Positions 1 through 7,253 of a DNA stretch of 12,369 nt are shown piece by piece; within the stretch, counting starts at the first letter, position 1, and every line of letters starts with the position of its first letter. Position numbers and translations under genes: made by a program. The notes beneath the pieces were generated by a model that was given only the letters and a program-made list of their open reading frames with translations, made no database searches and had not been told where the DNA came from. Origin of the DNA: Planctomycetaceae bacterium (GTDB taxonomy: Bacteria; Planctomycetota; Planctomycetia; Pirellulales; Thermoguttaceae); NCBI GenBank assembly GCA_009776995.1, contig WRMR01000091.1, forward strand, positions 1 to 12,369, written 5' to 3'.

Positions 1-19
1 ATTCACATATTCCTTTACA

Positions 20-40
20 AATAATAATAATAATAATAAT
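20..40. repeat. (AAT)7 trinucleotide microsatellite
   Basis: Seven perfect tandem AAT units lie in AT-rich non-coding sequence close to the left edge. Such runs can vary in length by slippage. No function is evident. Confidence 0.85.
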
Positions 41-150
41 ATTATCCGAGTATTGACGTCTTGACAAGAATGCTGGAAAAAAATGGAATGACAGGCCGAT
101 CATAGCGTAACCGCCTGCAAGAGTTGCATTATACCACAAAACCGTCAAGA

Positions 151-173
151 TTCACCACGAAGACGCGAAGAAG
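151..173 (+). repeat. Dispersed TTCACCACGAAG-type repeat, copy 1
   Basis: The segment ttcaccacgaagacgcgaag closely matches the reverse complement of 12011-12029, differing by one gap and two substitutions over about 20 bases. Both copies lie in non-coding DNA at opposite ends of the window and in opposite orientation. From memory, similar ttcaccacgaaggcacgaag strings recur in intergenic DNA of planctomycete and related genomes. That recollection is unverified. Confidence 0.5.
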
Positions 174-401
174 TTACGGGTTGGCATTTCTCGTCTCTCA
201 CACCTCATCCCTCACCCCCTCCTTCGTTGGGCTGTCAAACGCCGAATGAAGTGGAAGCAAAATATTTTGACACACAATTTGAATTGACCGCAGTGTCGAA
301 GTGAAGTAAAATTTTGGAATCCGGTGAAACTCTCGACGATGCCTGTTTTCTCACATCAGAGATACAGATTCCCCCATGCCTGAGAAAGCCTGGAAAAAAA
401 A

Positions 402-426
402 GTTGACAACAACCATTGATGTCAAC
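402..426. promoter_or_regulatory. Operator-like inverted repeat GTTGACA-N11-TGTCAAC
   Basis: Two perfect 7-base arms (402-408 and 420-426) are separated by 11 bases, the spacing of a dimeric repressor site. The left arm contains a consensus TTGACA hexamer, but no -10 box is seen 16-18 bases downstream. It lies about 220 bases before the GT2 gene. Regulatory function is inference, and chance is possible. Confidence 0.25.
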
Positions 427-647
427 ACTTGCTCTGTCCGTTTTAACTGCGGCATGTCACCCAACACGCACCTTTTTGTACCTTTTTTCTGTTTTTCACG
501 AAGTACAGAAAAAATATCATGTTATGAAAATGTCAATTTCCAAATAGCCTCCCAATATCATCATCCACCACACTGGCAGGGAGATTTTTTGGCGATAATC
601 AAAAAGATTTATGTATGACTGTCATTTGAAAATAAAAACTGTTTTTC

Positions 648-1421
648 ATGTCAAAAACTCTTGTTGCCATTGCCACTTACAACGAAATTGAGAATCTCCC
701 GCACTTGGTCGAAGCAATACGCCATCATTTGCCGGGTGTTGATATCCTGGTCATTGACGACAACTCACCGGACGGAACAGGTGCGTGGTGCAACAACCAC
801 AAATCGATTACCCCGAACTTCGATTACATCATTCGGGATGGCAAACTCGGTTTGGGCACGGCAATTCTGGCGGCCATGGAATACGCGATTGCAAACAGGT
901 ACGATTTTTTGATGAATCTGGATGCCGATTTCAGTCATCCGCCGCAACAATTGTCGGAATTTCTTGACGCGATGTTGTCGGAAATCGATGTGGCCATTGG
1001 GTCACGCTATGTTCCGGGCGGAAAAATCGAAGGTTGGCCGCTGTATCGGCGGATGATGAGCCGGATGATCAACGGTTATGCAAGATTCTGCCTGGGTTTG
1101 CCCACACGGGACAACAGCGGCGCGTTCCGGTGTTACCGCGTTTCGACGCTCGAACGTGTGCTTGCACAACGAGTCGCACAGGGCGGAATCCGGTCGAAAG
1201 GCTATTCGTTTTTCGAGGAAATCCTTTTCCTACTGCATCGTGATGGTGCCAAAATGCTTGAAATTCCGATCACCTTCACCGACCGCAAATTCGGCAAGTC
1301 GAAAATCAACCTCCGGGAAGCCGTCAAGGCCATCGGCATCATTTTCCGACTCGGTTTGTCGCGCTTGCGACCATGCCACTGGAAAAAGAAAAAGCGGTGT
1401 GATAAAATGGGGGGTAATTGA
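648..1421 (+). CDS. Polyprenol-phosphate mannosyltransferase-like GT2 glycosyltransferase (DPM1 type)
   Basis: This 257-residue protein is a family 2 glycosyltransferase resembling polyprenol monophosphomannose synthase. That enzyme transfers mannose from GDP-mannose to a polyprenyl phosphate at the inner membrane face to make a lipid-linked sugar donor. The GT-A fold motifs are in order: ATYNE at residues 9-13, IDDNSPDGT at 36-44, LGLGTA near 68-72, the metal-binding DAD at 92-94 within LDADFSH, then GSRYVPGG, a DNSGAFRCYR segment like the DPM1 D-x-T-G-S-F-R-x-Y-R block, and a GYSFFEEI block before a basic tail. There is no C-terminal multi-span membrane domain, so it is the compact DPM1 form. 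The ATG at 648 sits directly at the beginning of the domain but has no clear Shine-Dalgarno sequence. The exact acceptor and sugar are inferred; other polyprenyl-phosphate glycosyltransferases share these motifs. Confidence 0.85.
   Translation: MSKTLVAIATYNEIENLPHLVEAIRHHLPGVDILVIDDNSPDGTGAWCNNHKSITPNFDYIIRDGKLGLGTAILAAMEYAIANRYDFLMNLDADFSHPPQQLSEFLDAMLSEIDVAIGSRYVPGGKIEGWPLYRRMMSRMINGYARFCLGLPTRDNSGAFRCYRVSTLERVLAQRVAQGGIRSKGYSFFEEILFLLHRDGAKMLEIPITFTDRKFGKSKINLREAVKAIGIIFRLGLSRLRPCHWKKKKRCDKMGGN
1400..1408 (+). promoter_or_regulatory. Possible extended -10 element upstream of the DUF1080 gene
   Basis: TG-A-TAAAAT at 1400-1408 fits an extended -10 box (TGn plus a 5/6 match to TATAAT). It lies in the tail of the GT2 gene, about 85 bases before the DUF1080 start. 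No good -35 hexamer is found, so the alternative is co-transcription with the GT2 gene across the 72-base gap. Confidence 0.25.
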
Positions 1422-1493
1422 GCTGGCTTGGTCTTTTCCCGTGTGACGTACACAACCGGCCGCAAAATCCCCCTTGATGAGAAAGGTATTCCC

Positions 1494-2351
1494 ATGAAAC
1501 AATTTTTGTTCCCACTTGCTGTTGCCATGATGGTTCTGCCAATGCTTGCCATGGCGCAACAACAAACGCCGGACAACCGATTGACTCGCGAAGAACGCCG
1601 AGAAAGCTGGCAGTTGCTCTTCAACGGCGAAAACTATGACGGTTGGAAAAACAACAACGGCAAGCCAATCGCATCCGCCGTCGAAGACGGTGCCATGCAA
1701 ACCTACCGATGCGGCGGTTACATTTTAACCTACGACAAGGAGTTCGCAAATTTTGTTCTCAAATGCGACGTCAAAATGGATGAGGTTTGCAACTCAGGCA
1801 TTTTCCTCCGCATGGAGAACCTTGCTGATCCGGTCAACACGGGATTTGAAATTCAGGTTGCCACCAGCAAACTGGATGACAAGCCGAATGTGAATTCGAT
1901 GGGTTCATTGTACGATGTCAAGGCCGCAACGAAGAATACCAGCAAAGGTGCCGGTGAATGGGATCAATTTGAAATCAAGTTCCTTGGCAAACAAATTTCC
2001 GTCAAACTCAATGATGAGGAAATTCTGACGGCAAACCTGGAGGATTACAAAGAGCCGGGCAAGCGTGATGCTCCTGGCAACCACAAATACGAGTTGGACG
2101 GCAAACCGCGGGCAATCAATGATTTCGCCGTGAAAGGCTTCATCGGTTTTCAGGATCACGACCACAAATGTTGGGTCAAAAACGTCAAGATTCTCGAACT
2201 TGACGACGAAGGCAATGCCATTCGTCCGGAACGCCCGGCAGGACAGCGTCCGCAAACAGGAGATGGCACACAGCCGCGTGCCCCGCGTGCGGAAGGGCAA
2301 GGTCGTCCCCAAAGGCAAGGACAGGGACGTCGCGGTGCCAACGCCAACTAA
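1494..2351 (+). CDS. Secreted DUF1080 (3-keto-disaccharide hydrolase-like) protein
   Basis: The protein has 285 residues when started at the ATG at 1494, which has a GAGAAAGG-type ribosome binding site 7 bases upstream and begins a classical signal peptide (residues 1 to about 21, hydrophobic core then AMA-Q). An in-frame upstream start at 1428 would add 22 non-conserved residues before the signal, so it is not used. The mature part is a DUF1080/PF06439 jelly-roll domain: LFNGENYDGWK at 42-52, NSGIFLRM at 100-107, FEIQV at 118-122, WDQFEIKFLGKQISVKLND at 156-174, and the closing GFIGFQDHDHKCWVKNVKI at 215-233. This family is greatly expanded in Planctomycetes; some members act on 3-keto-glycosides. 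Residues 244-285 form a Pro/Arg/Gln/Gly-rich basic tail, probably disordered. The exact substrate is unknown. Confidence 0.88.
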   Translation: MKQFLFPLAVAMMVLPMLAMAQQQTPDNRLTREERRESWQLLFNGENYDGWKNNNGKPIASAVEDGAMQTYRCGGYILTYDKEFANFVLKCDVKMDEVCNSGIFLRMENLADPVNTGFEIQVATSKLDDKPNVNSMGSLYDVKAATKNTSKGAGEWDQFEIKFLGKQISVKLNDEEILTANLEDYKEPGKRDAPGNHKYELDGKPRAINDFAVKGFIGFQDHDHKCWVKNVKILELDDEGNAIRPERPAGQRPQTGDGTQPRAPRAEGQGRPQRQGQGRRGANAN

Positions 2352-2378
2352 TGCCAAATTGACATAAAATCGATTAGC

Positions 2379-2405
2379 CCCGGTTCCCTGAACCGGGTGT
2401 TTTCT
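2379..2405 (+). terminator. Intrinsic terminator after the DUF1080 gene
   Basis: A perfect 8-bp stem (CCCGGTTC at 2379-2386 with GAACCGGG at 2390-2397) around a 3-base loop is followed by TGTTTTCT. It lies 27 bases beyond the DUF1080 stop codon and 42 bases before the next start, so the heparinase-like gene is either read through or has its own promoter. Confidence 0.75.
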
Positions 2406-2446
2406 GTGCTTTCCTTTGAAAAAACCGAACTGTGAGAGAAATAACA

Positions 2447-4471
2447 ATGACGCCGATTCGTCTGACAAACATGGCTGTGGTTGCGATTGCGATATTAATA
2501 CTTGGTACGGTGACCGGCTTGGCGCAGGAACGTGCTGAAAAAATCGATCAACGTGCGAAGGAAATTTCCGGAATGCTTACGGAAAAACCGCTGGGCGTCG
2601 GGGTTCCAATCACCGACCGGCAAGCCTGGGACGCACTCAGGGAGCAATTCGACGTTGTAGCGATCATCGCCGGTGCGGAACGGGTTATGGCAACGACGAT
2701 TCCGGAAACACCTGAGACTCTTTACATGGATTTTTTTGAAACCGGCAACCGCGACCGCTACCAGCGAGTCCGGGGGCAGAAATACAGTCGTGTCGGCACG
2801 CTTGTTTTGGCCGAGTGCTTTGAAAACGAAGGCCGGTTCCTGCCCGCGATTGAAGAATCGGTCAAGGCGATTTGCAATGATCCATCGTGGGTCTTGCCCG
2901 CCCATGACACGAACGGCGGCATTTACAAAGGCGAAATGAATTATATCGACCTGGCCTCGTCGGCGACGAGTTGGGATTTGGCGACCGCCGACTACTGGTT
3001 GCAGGACAAATTGTCGCCCGAAGTCCGACAGTTGATCCGGGAGAATATTGAGTGTCGAACATTTGACTCTTACGAAAAAAGCGTCAAGCAGGGTTTGAAT
3101 CCCGGTCGCGGCAATTGGTGGATCACGACAACCAACAATTGGAACTCAGTGTGCCATGCCGGTGTGGTCGGGGCGGCACTCGCGCTGATTGACGACGCCG
3201 AACGCCGTGCCTGGTACGTGGCGTCAGCGGAGTTGCACAATGAATTTTTCCTGCAAGGCTTTACCACCGACGGCTATTGCAGCGAAGGCATGGGCTACTG
3301 GAATTACGGTTTCGGGAATTACGTTTATATGGGCGAAACCGTTCTGCAAGCCACCGACGGCAAAGTCAACTTTTTCGCACCGCCCGTCATTCGCGAGATT
3401 GCCCTGTTCGGACCTCGCATGATGATTGCACCCGGCATTTACGCGGCGTTTGCCGATTGCAGCCCGACGGCAAGACCGGATGCCGCCATTTTGAAGTACC
3501 TGAACCGTCAACTCGGAATGTGCTTGTCTGACTACACCGACACAAAACTGCTCGGACAATCCGGCACAAGCAGCCTGCCGCTCTTCGGCCTGTTCGGCTT
3601 TCCCAACACAGCAACGCACAAACCGTTGGACGATGGATTGCCGACCGCAACCGTCTTACGTGACGAATTTTCCGACGCGGGCGTGTTGATCGGTCGTGCG
3701 AAGGACAACGATCCGTCGCGGCTGGCTTTTGCGATCAAGGCGGGACATAACAACGAGCATCACAATCATAACGATGTCGGTTCGTACGTCGTGACGCTCG
3801 GCGGCGCGACGCCGTTGCTCGATCCGGGTGGTGAAGTTTATACGCAAAGGACATTCAGCAGCAGACGCTATGACAGCAATGTCATCAACTCGTTCGGGCA
3901 TCCCGTCCCGCGAATCAACGGTACGCTGCAAAAAACCGGCGGCGACGCGAAAGGCGTGGTCATTGCCAAGTCGTTTGCCGATGACGAAGACATGCTGGCG
4001 ATGGATTTTTCGAGTGCCTACCCGGTGGAGGGACTCAAGCAACTGACCCGCACCGTCTTTTTCAACCGCACCGATGACGAAGCCAACGGCGTGAAGCATC
4101 CCGGCGGCCAATTGATGGTCATCGACAAAGCCGAACTGGAACAACCCGGAACATTTGAAACCGCCCTGATCACCTTCAAAAATGTCGTCAAAATCACTGC
4201 CGCCGATCAGGCGGAATCGTTCGATTTGCTTGTCGGCGACAACGCGAAGGAAGCGGTTCGCGTGACGGTCTCGTTCAGCGACGACATCAATCCTTTGGTG
4301 TTGAAATACGAGATGACCGAAATTGACGAAGACCTGGGCAACCGCCTCAAACCCAAACGCCTGGCGTTTGCGAATGCCACCCAGGCGAAAAGCGTCGAAA
4401 TGGTCACAGTCGTCACCCCGGTGCCGGAGGCTCTGATCAAAAAGTATTTCCCTGATGAAGAGCCAAAGTAA
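2447..4471 (+). CDS. Secreted heparinase II/III-family (polysaccharide lyase-like) protein
   Basis: The protein has 674 residues from the ATG at 2447, which follows GAGAGAA at a suitable distance; a GTG at 2432 in frame would only add five residues before the signal peptide (residues 1 to about 26, MTPIRL then a hydrophobic core). An N-terminal alpha/alpha-toroid region carries NWWITTTNNWN at 223-233 and a GYWNYG block with Tyr284 and Tyr287. These resemble the Asn and Tyr catalytic regions of lyase families with this fold. The C-terminal heparinase II/III beta-sandwich region starts near residue 420 with HNNEHHNHND at 434-443, then GSYV and a LLDPGGEVYT block. Members cleave uronic-acid polysaccharides such as heparin-like or alginate-like chains by beta-elimination. 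The exact PL family and substrate cannot be assigned. Export and the neighbouring esterases suggest extracellular polysaccharide use. It converges with the acetyltransferase gene. Confidence 0.82.
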   Translation: MTPIRLTNMAVVAIAILILGTVTGLAQERAEKIDQRAKEISGMLTEKPLGVGVPITDRQAWDALREQFDVVAIIAGAERVMATTIPETPETLYMDFFETGNRDRYQRVRGQKYSRVGTLVLAECFENEGRFLPAIEESVKAICNDPSWVLPAHDTNGGIYKGEMNYIDLASSATSWDLATADYWLQDKLSPEVRQLIRENIECRTFDSYEKSVKQGLNPGRGNWWITTTNNWNSVCHAGVVGAALALIDDAERRAWYVASAELHNEFFLQGFTTDGYCSEGMGYWNYGFGNYVYMGETVLQATDGKVNFFAPPVIREIALFGPRMMIAPGIYAAFADCSPTARPDAAILKYLNRQLGMCLSDYTDTKLLGQSGTSSLPLFGLFGFPNTATHKPLDDGLPTATVLRDEFSDAGVLIGRAKDNDPSRLAFAIKAGHNNEHHNHNDVGSYVVTLGGATPLLDPGGEVYTQRTFSSRRYDSNVINSFGHPVPRINGTLQKTGGDAKGVVIAKSFADDEDMLAMDFSSAYPVEGLKQLTRTVFFNRTDDEANGVKHPGGQLMVIDKAELEQPGTFETALITFKNVVKITAADQAESFDLLVGDNAKEAVRVTVSFSDDINPLVLKYEMTEIDEDLGNRLKPKRLAFANATQAKSVEMVTVVTPVPEALIKKYFPDEEPK

Positions 4472-4491
4472 GAAAACAACAACCGTTGGCA

Positions 4492-4522
4492 TCACGGTGG
4501 AAGAACACCACGTGAGATTTTT
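4492..4522 (+). terminator. Probable intrinsic terminator after the heparinase-like gene
   Basis: TCAC plus GTGG (4492-4500, one bulged G) can pair with CCACGTGA (4508-4515) around the loop AAGAACA. This is followed by GA and TTTTT, then a second GATTTTT. It starts about 20 bases after the stop codon in the 111-base gap between the convergent genes. Confidence 0.55.
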
Positions 4523-4582
4523 GATTTTTGCAACAATTCAGCCAGGTATTTGCAACGCAAACTGTCAACGCTCAAGTGCCCT

Positions 4583-5593
4583 TTAGTAATTCTTTCGGAA
4601 GACTTCGCCGCGATCGACGACGTTCCAGCGCATTGACCGGAGCAGAGTGACGAGCGGCGCATTATCTTCGGCAGCCTGTGCTTCAAAGGTGGTCACGCCT
4701 TCTTTTTGAGCCTCGCGGATCATTTCGCCGAGCAAATAGGATGACAACCCCTTGTTGCGGCAGTCTTCGCGGACACGGATGTTCATCAGACCTGCCGTGC
4801 GAGGCCGTTTGTGAAAGATCATCCACGAATCAGAAGATGTGGGCGGTGGCAACTTAAAGTCCGGCATTTCCCTCGAATCAGTGACACGGATGACAACAGA
4901 GCCGGCCGGTTCAGGGTCATGAGGAAAATACCCTTGAAGTTCGAGCCATGTAAAATGGCACATCATGCAGGCTTCCCACCAATGCTCCGGTTTGGGCAAG
5001 TCGGTGCGGGTCAATGAGATTTTTCGTCGCCACGGGACGGTTTTCGGCGTGATTGGGATTTTGTAACTCTTGAGTGAAACGCGGAACAAGAGTGTCTTGT
5101 TGATCGTTTCGTAGCCGGAATTGCGGTACAGTTCGACTGCCAGCGTATCCGACTCAAACACGCCGATTGGCTCACTGCCGCCGTACAAGCCCATGTAGAA
5201 CGGGGCGACAGGGCGAATGGCACCCCCATAAATCAGTCTGGCACCCCGTTCCGTGAGATAGCGTTCACAAGCCTTGAGCAATTCTTTCCCGGCGGTCAGG
5301 CGGTGTTCGTATTCCGGCAACACCATCATCATGCAGACCACGCCAGTGGAACGGTCGATGTCCGTATGGTCGGGATTTGGCCCGAACGCCGCATGGGCAA
5401 ACCCGACCGGCTGGTCGTCGTCAAAGGCCAGCAAGAGTCCACGTCGGTCAAAATACAGGCGTCCCAGGACATGCTGTTCCAGTAAGTCCGGTGAAAGCGG
5501 TCGGAAATGTTCGGGGTTGAGACGCGCACGCTGATCCCAGATGTGCAACAGTGCAGGCGAATCCGAATTGCGAAATGACCGTATCGTGAGCAA
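4583..5593 (-). CDS. Tandem GNAT-domain N-acetyltransferase
   Basis: This cytoplasmic protein of 336 residues has two GNAT folds, an arrangement known from mycothiol synthase-like and other double-GNAT enzymes that use acetyl-CoA. The first covers about residues 3-165 (IRSFRNSD, LAFDDDQPVGFAHAAF, VLPEYEHRLTAGKELL, ELYRNSGYE). Its acetyl-CoA loop is degenerate. The second covers about 235-336 with a better pyrophosphate-binding loop (VREDCRNKGLSSYLLGEM at 274-291) and an EDNAPL segment with Asn311. I chose the TTG at 5593 as start. AGAGG lies 7 bases upstream, the GNAT domain begins at residue 3, and the promoter found at 5653-5680 would start RNA near 5645, inside or past the upstream ATG at 5650. 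That ATG lacks a ribosome binding site; using it gives 355 residues. The acceptor substrate is unknown. Confidence 0.85.
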   Translation of the reverse strand: MLTIRSFRNSDSPALLHIWDQRARLNPEHFRPLSPDLLEQHVLGRLYFDRRGLLLAFDDDQPVGFAHAAFGPNPDHTDIDRSTGVVCMMMVLPEYEHRLTAGKELLKACERYLTERGARLIYGGAIRPVAPFYMGLYGGSEPIGVFESDTLAVELYRNSGYETINKTLLFRVSLKSYKIPITPKTVPWRRKISLTRTDLPKPEHWWEACMMCHFTWLELQGYFPHDPEPAGSVVIRVTDSREMPDFKLPPPTSSDSWMIFHKRPRTAGLMNIRVREDCRNKGLSSYLLGEMIREAQKEGVTTFEAQAAEDNAPLVTLLRSMRWNVVDRGEVFRKNY

Positions 5594-5652
5594 AATGGAA
5601 CCTCTTGAGTTTCGTTCGGCACGTTTCAGCCAGTTTACCACCGGACGCATGG

Positions 5653-5680
5653 CTTATAAGGGGGGCGTTGTTTTTCTCAA
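5653..5680 (-). promoter_or_regulatory. Sigma70-type promoter for the GNAT gene
   Basis: On the minus strand TTGAGA (5680-5675, 5/6 to consensus) and TATAAG (5658-5653, 5/6) are 16 bases apart. Predicted RNA start is near 5646, giving a leader of about 50 bases that holds the AGAGG site and the TTG start. Confidence 0.6.
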
Positions 5681-5762
5681 CACCGAACACACGGAAAGGC
5701 GGAAGTATGCGGAATGACCATCAGGAAAAACTTGCCGATGGTTGTATTTCGGGATCAAAGTG

Positions 5763-5771
5763 TGTTACAAT
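5763..5771 (+). promoter_or_regulatory. Extended -10 promoter candidate for the first esterase gene
   Basis: TGT-TACAAT is a TGn-extended -10 box with a 5/6 hexamer, about 70 bases before the start at 5841. The only -35 candidate, TTGTAT at 5742-5747 with an 18-base spacer, matches at three positions. It lies in the divergent gap shared with the GNAT gene. Confidence 0.4.
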
Positions 5772-5840
5772 GACAGTCTGGGATGAGTTTTCATCTCACG
5801 GAAAATGCTCGAAAAGAATTCCATCGCAGGAGATAATTCC

Positions 5841-7178
5841 ATGCCGGGTACCAATGTGTTGATGACTTTTTTCTGTTCCTTGTTCCTTGCCGGGATGACG
5901 ATGACTGTTTATGCCCAATCGGGTTTTGTTGCGAATCTTGACGAAACCCAAGTGCCCGAATACACATTGCCCGACCCGCTGATCGGGGCTGACGGGACTC
6001 CCGTGACGGACGCCGAAACCTGGTACAAGACGCGACGCGGAGAAATCTTTGCCCTGTTCGAGCGGGAAATGTACGGCAAAACGCCCGAAGCGGCCAAAGC
6101 ACGCAAAGGCAAACTCCGTTACGTTCAACAGTCCGAAAAATCAGACGCCCTTGACGGCAAAGCGACACGCCGCGAAGTGCGTCTCCTGTTTTCCAATCAG
6201 GAAGACGGCCCATACCTTGACCTGCTGGTGTACGTTCCGAATACGACGACGGGGCCGGTGCCAGCGTTTCTTGGGCTGAATTTTCAAGGGAACCATACCA
6301 TCACCGACGAGCCGGACATTCGGATGCCCAAGTGGGTTCCGACGCAGGACAACCGTGACAACGCACCGCTCAGACCGCGCGGCTCGCTCAAATCCCGTTG
6401 GCCGATTGAAATGATCATTGACCGTGGTTACGCATTGGCCGTCGGTTATTACTGCGACATCGACCCGGATTATGATGATGGATTTCAAAACGGCGCACAT
6501 CCGCTGTTTTATCACGAAGGCCAAACGCAACGTGACGCGGACGAGTGGGGGAATATCGGAGCATGGTCCTGGGGCTTGTCGCGTGCGCTGGATTACCTCG
6601 AAACCTGTGAAACCGTTGACGCCAAACGGATTGCAGTGTTTGGTCACTCGCGATTGGGCAAGACCGCCCTTTGGACCGGTACCCAAGACGAACGGTTTGC
6701 GATGGTCATTTCGAATAACTCCGGCAGCGGCGGCGCGGCTATTTCGCGTCGGGCGTTCGGCGAAACAATCGGGCTGACCATGTCTGTCCGTCCGCATTGG
6801 TTTTGCGTCAATTTCAACAAATATAACAAAAACGAGGCCGCCCTTCCCATGGACCAACACGAACTGGTCGCCCTGATCGCGCCGCGACCGGTTTATATCG
6901 CCAGTGCCGAAAAAGACGCAATGGCAGACCCGAAAGGCGAGTTGCTGGCGGGCTTAAACGCCGACGCGGTTTACCGCCTGCTTGGAACGGACGGCATCGG
7001 TGACGCCGCGCGGAATTTGATCGTGACCGAAAAGGACGGCATGGTTTACGATGTCACCATGCCGCCACTGGACGAGCCGGTCGGTGCAACAATCCGCTAT
7101 CACATCCGCACCGGTGAACATGACGTCACCGAATATGACTGGCGGCAATACCTCGATTTTGCTGATGAAAAACTGTGA
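5841..7178 (+). CDS. Secreted CE15-like glucuronoyl esterase, paralog 1
   Basis: The protein has 445 residues from the ATG at 5841, which has a strong AGGAGA site 7 bases upstream and opens a signal peptide (about residues 1-25, ending VYA-Q). An in-frame ATG at 5805 would add 12 residues before it. It is an alpha/beta hydrolase like carbohydrate esterase family 15, which cleaves ester bonds between lignin alcohols and 4-O-methyl-glucuronic acid on xylan. The nucleophile elbow GHSRLGK carries Ser270, with Lys274 matching the family's conserved lysine, and the C-terminal GEH-DVTEYDW gives His427. The position 23 residues after Ser, Glu in fungal members, is Asn293 (NNSGSGG); the acid may instead be Asp338 in PMDQHEL. 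The conserved Trp of the D-x-W-A-D-P block is Met361 here. It is about three-quarters identical by eye to the next gene, 75 bases downstream. Confidence 0.85.
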   Translation: MPGTNVLMTFFCSLFLAGMTMTVYAQSGFVANLDETQVPEYTLPDPLIGADGTPVTDAETWYKTRRGEIFALFEREMYGKTPEAAKARKGKLRYVQQSEKSDALDGKATRREVRLLFSNQEDGPYLDLLVYVPNTTTGPVPAFLGLNFQGNHTITDEPDIRMPKWVPTQDNRDNAPLRPRGSLKSRWPIEMIIDRGYALAVGYYCDIDPDYDDGFQNGAHPLFYHEGQTQRDADEWGNIGAWSWGLSRALDYLETCETVDAKRIAVFGHSRLGKTALWTGTQDERFAMVISNNSGSGGAAISRRAFGETIGLTMSVRPHWFCVNFNKYNKNEAALPMDQHELVALIAPRPVYIASAEKDAMADPKGELLAGLNADAVYRLLGTDGIGDAARNLIVTEKDGMVYDVTMPPLDEPVGATIRYHIRTGEHDVTEYDWRQYLDFADEKL

Positions 7179-7187
7179 AACTGTGAT

Positions 7188-7212
7188 CGTTGCATCCTGG
7201 AGGGATGTATCG
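7188..7212 (+). other. Hairpin between the two esterase genes
   Basis: CGTTGCATCC (7188-7197) pairs with GGATGTATCG (7203-7212) around a TGGAG loop: ten positions with one mismatch and one G-U pair. No T-run follows, so it is not a typical terminator. It could act as an RNA processing or stabilising element, or be a short dispersed repeat. Confidence 0.45.
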
Positions 7213-7253
7213 CTCGGATGAAATGTTACAACAAAACTCCCGGAGATGAACCC

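Larger units (their letters stand above)
1..647. other. Non-coding region with small repeats upstream of the GT2 gene
   Basis: I see no credible gene in this stretch. It is AT-rich at the left edge with an (AAT)7 run at 20-40. A TTCACCACGAAG-type segment lies at 151-173. An imperfect direct repeat (gaagtg-aag-aaaat-ttttg) occurs at 248-269 and 298-317. A perfect 7-bp inverted repeat lies at 402-426. A short open frame at 376-618 has no ribosome binding site and a composition unlike the real genes here, so it is not called. No convincing promoter for the gene at 648 could be picked out. Confidence 0.6.

Noticed and set aside
376..618. 80-codon open frame ahead of the GT2 gene
   Set aside because: No ribosome binding site, odd composition, no recognisable motif, and it overlaps non-coding repeats and the palindrome at 402-426.
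3656..4495. 279-codon open frame antisense to the heparinase-like gene
   Set aside because: It mirrors a conserved coding region, with a His/Asp/Arg-biased composition typical of a shadow frame and no start signal of its own.
6141..6860. 239-codon open frame antisense to esterase 1
   Set aside because: Similar antisense frames occur under esterase 2 simply because the two genes are paralogs; no ribosome binding site or motif.
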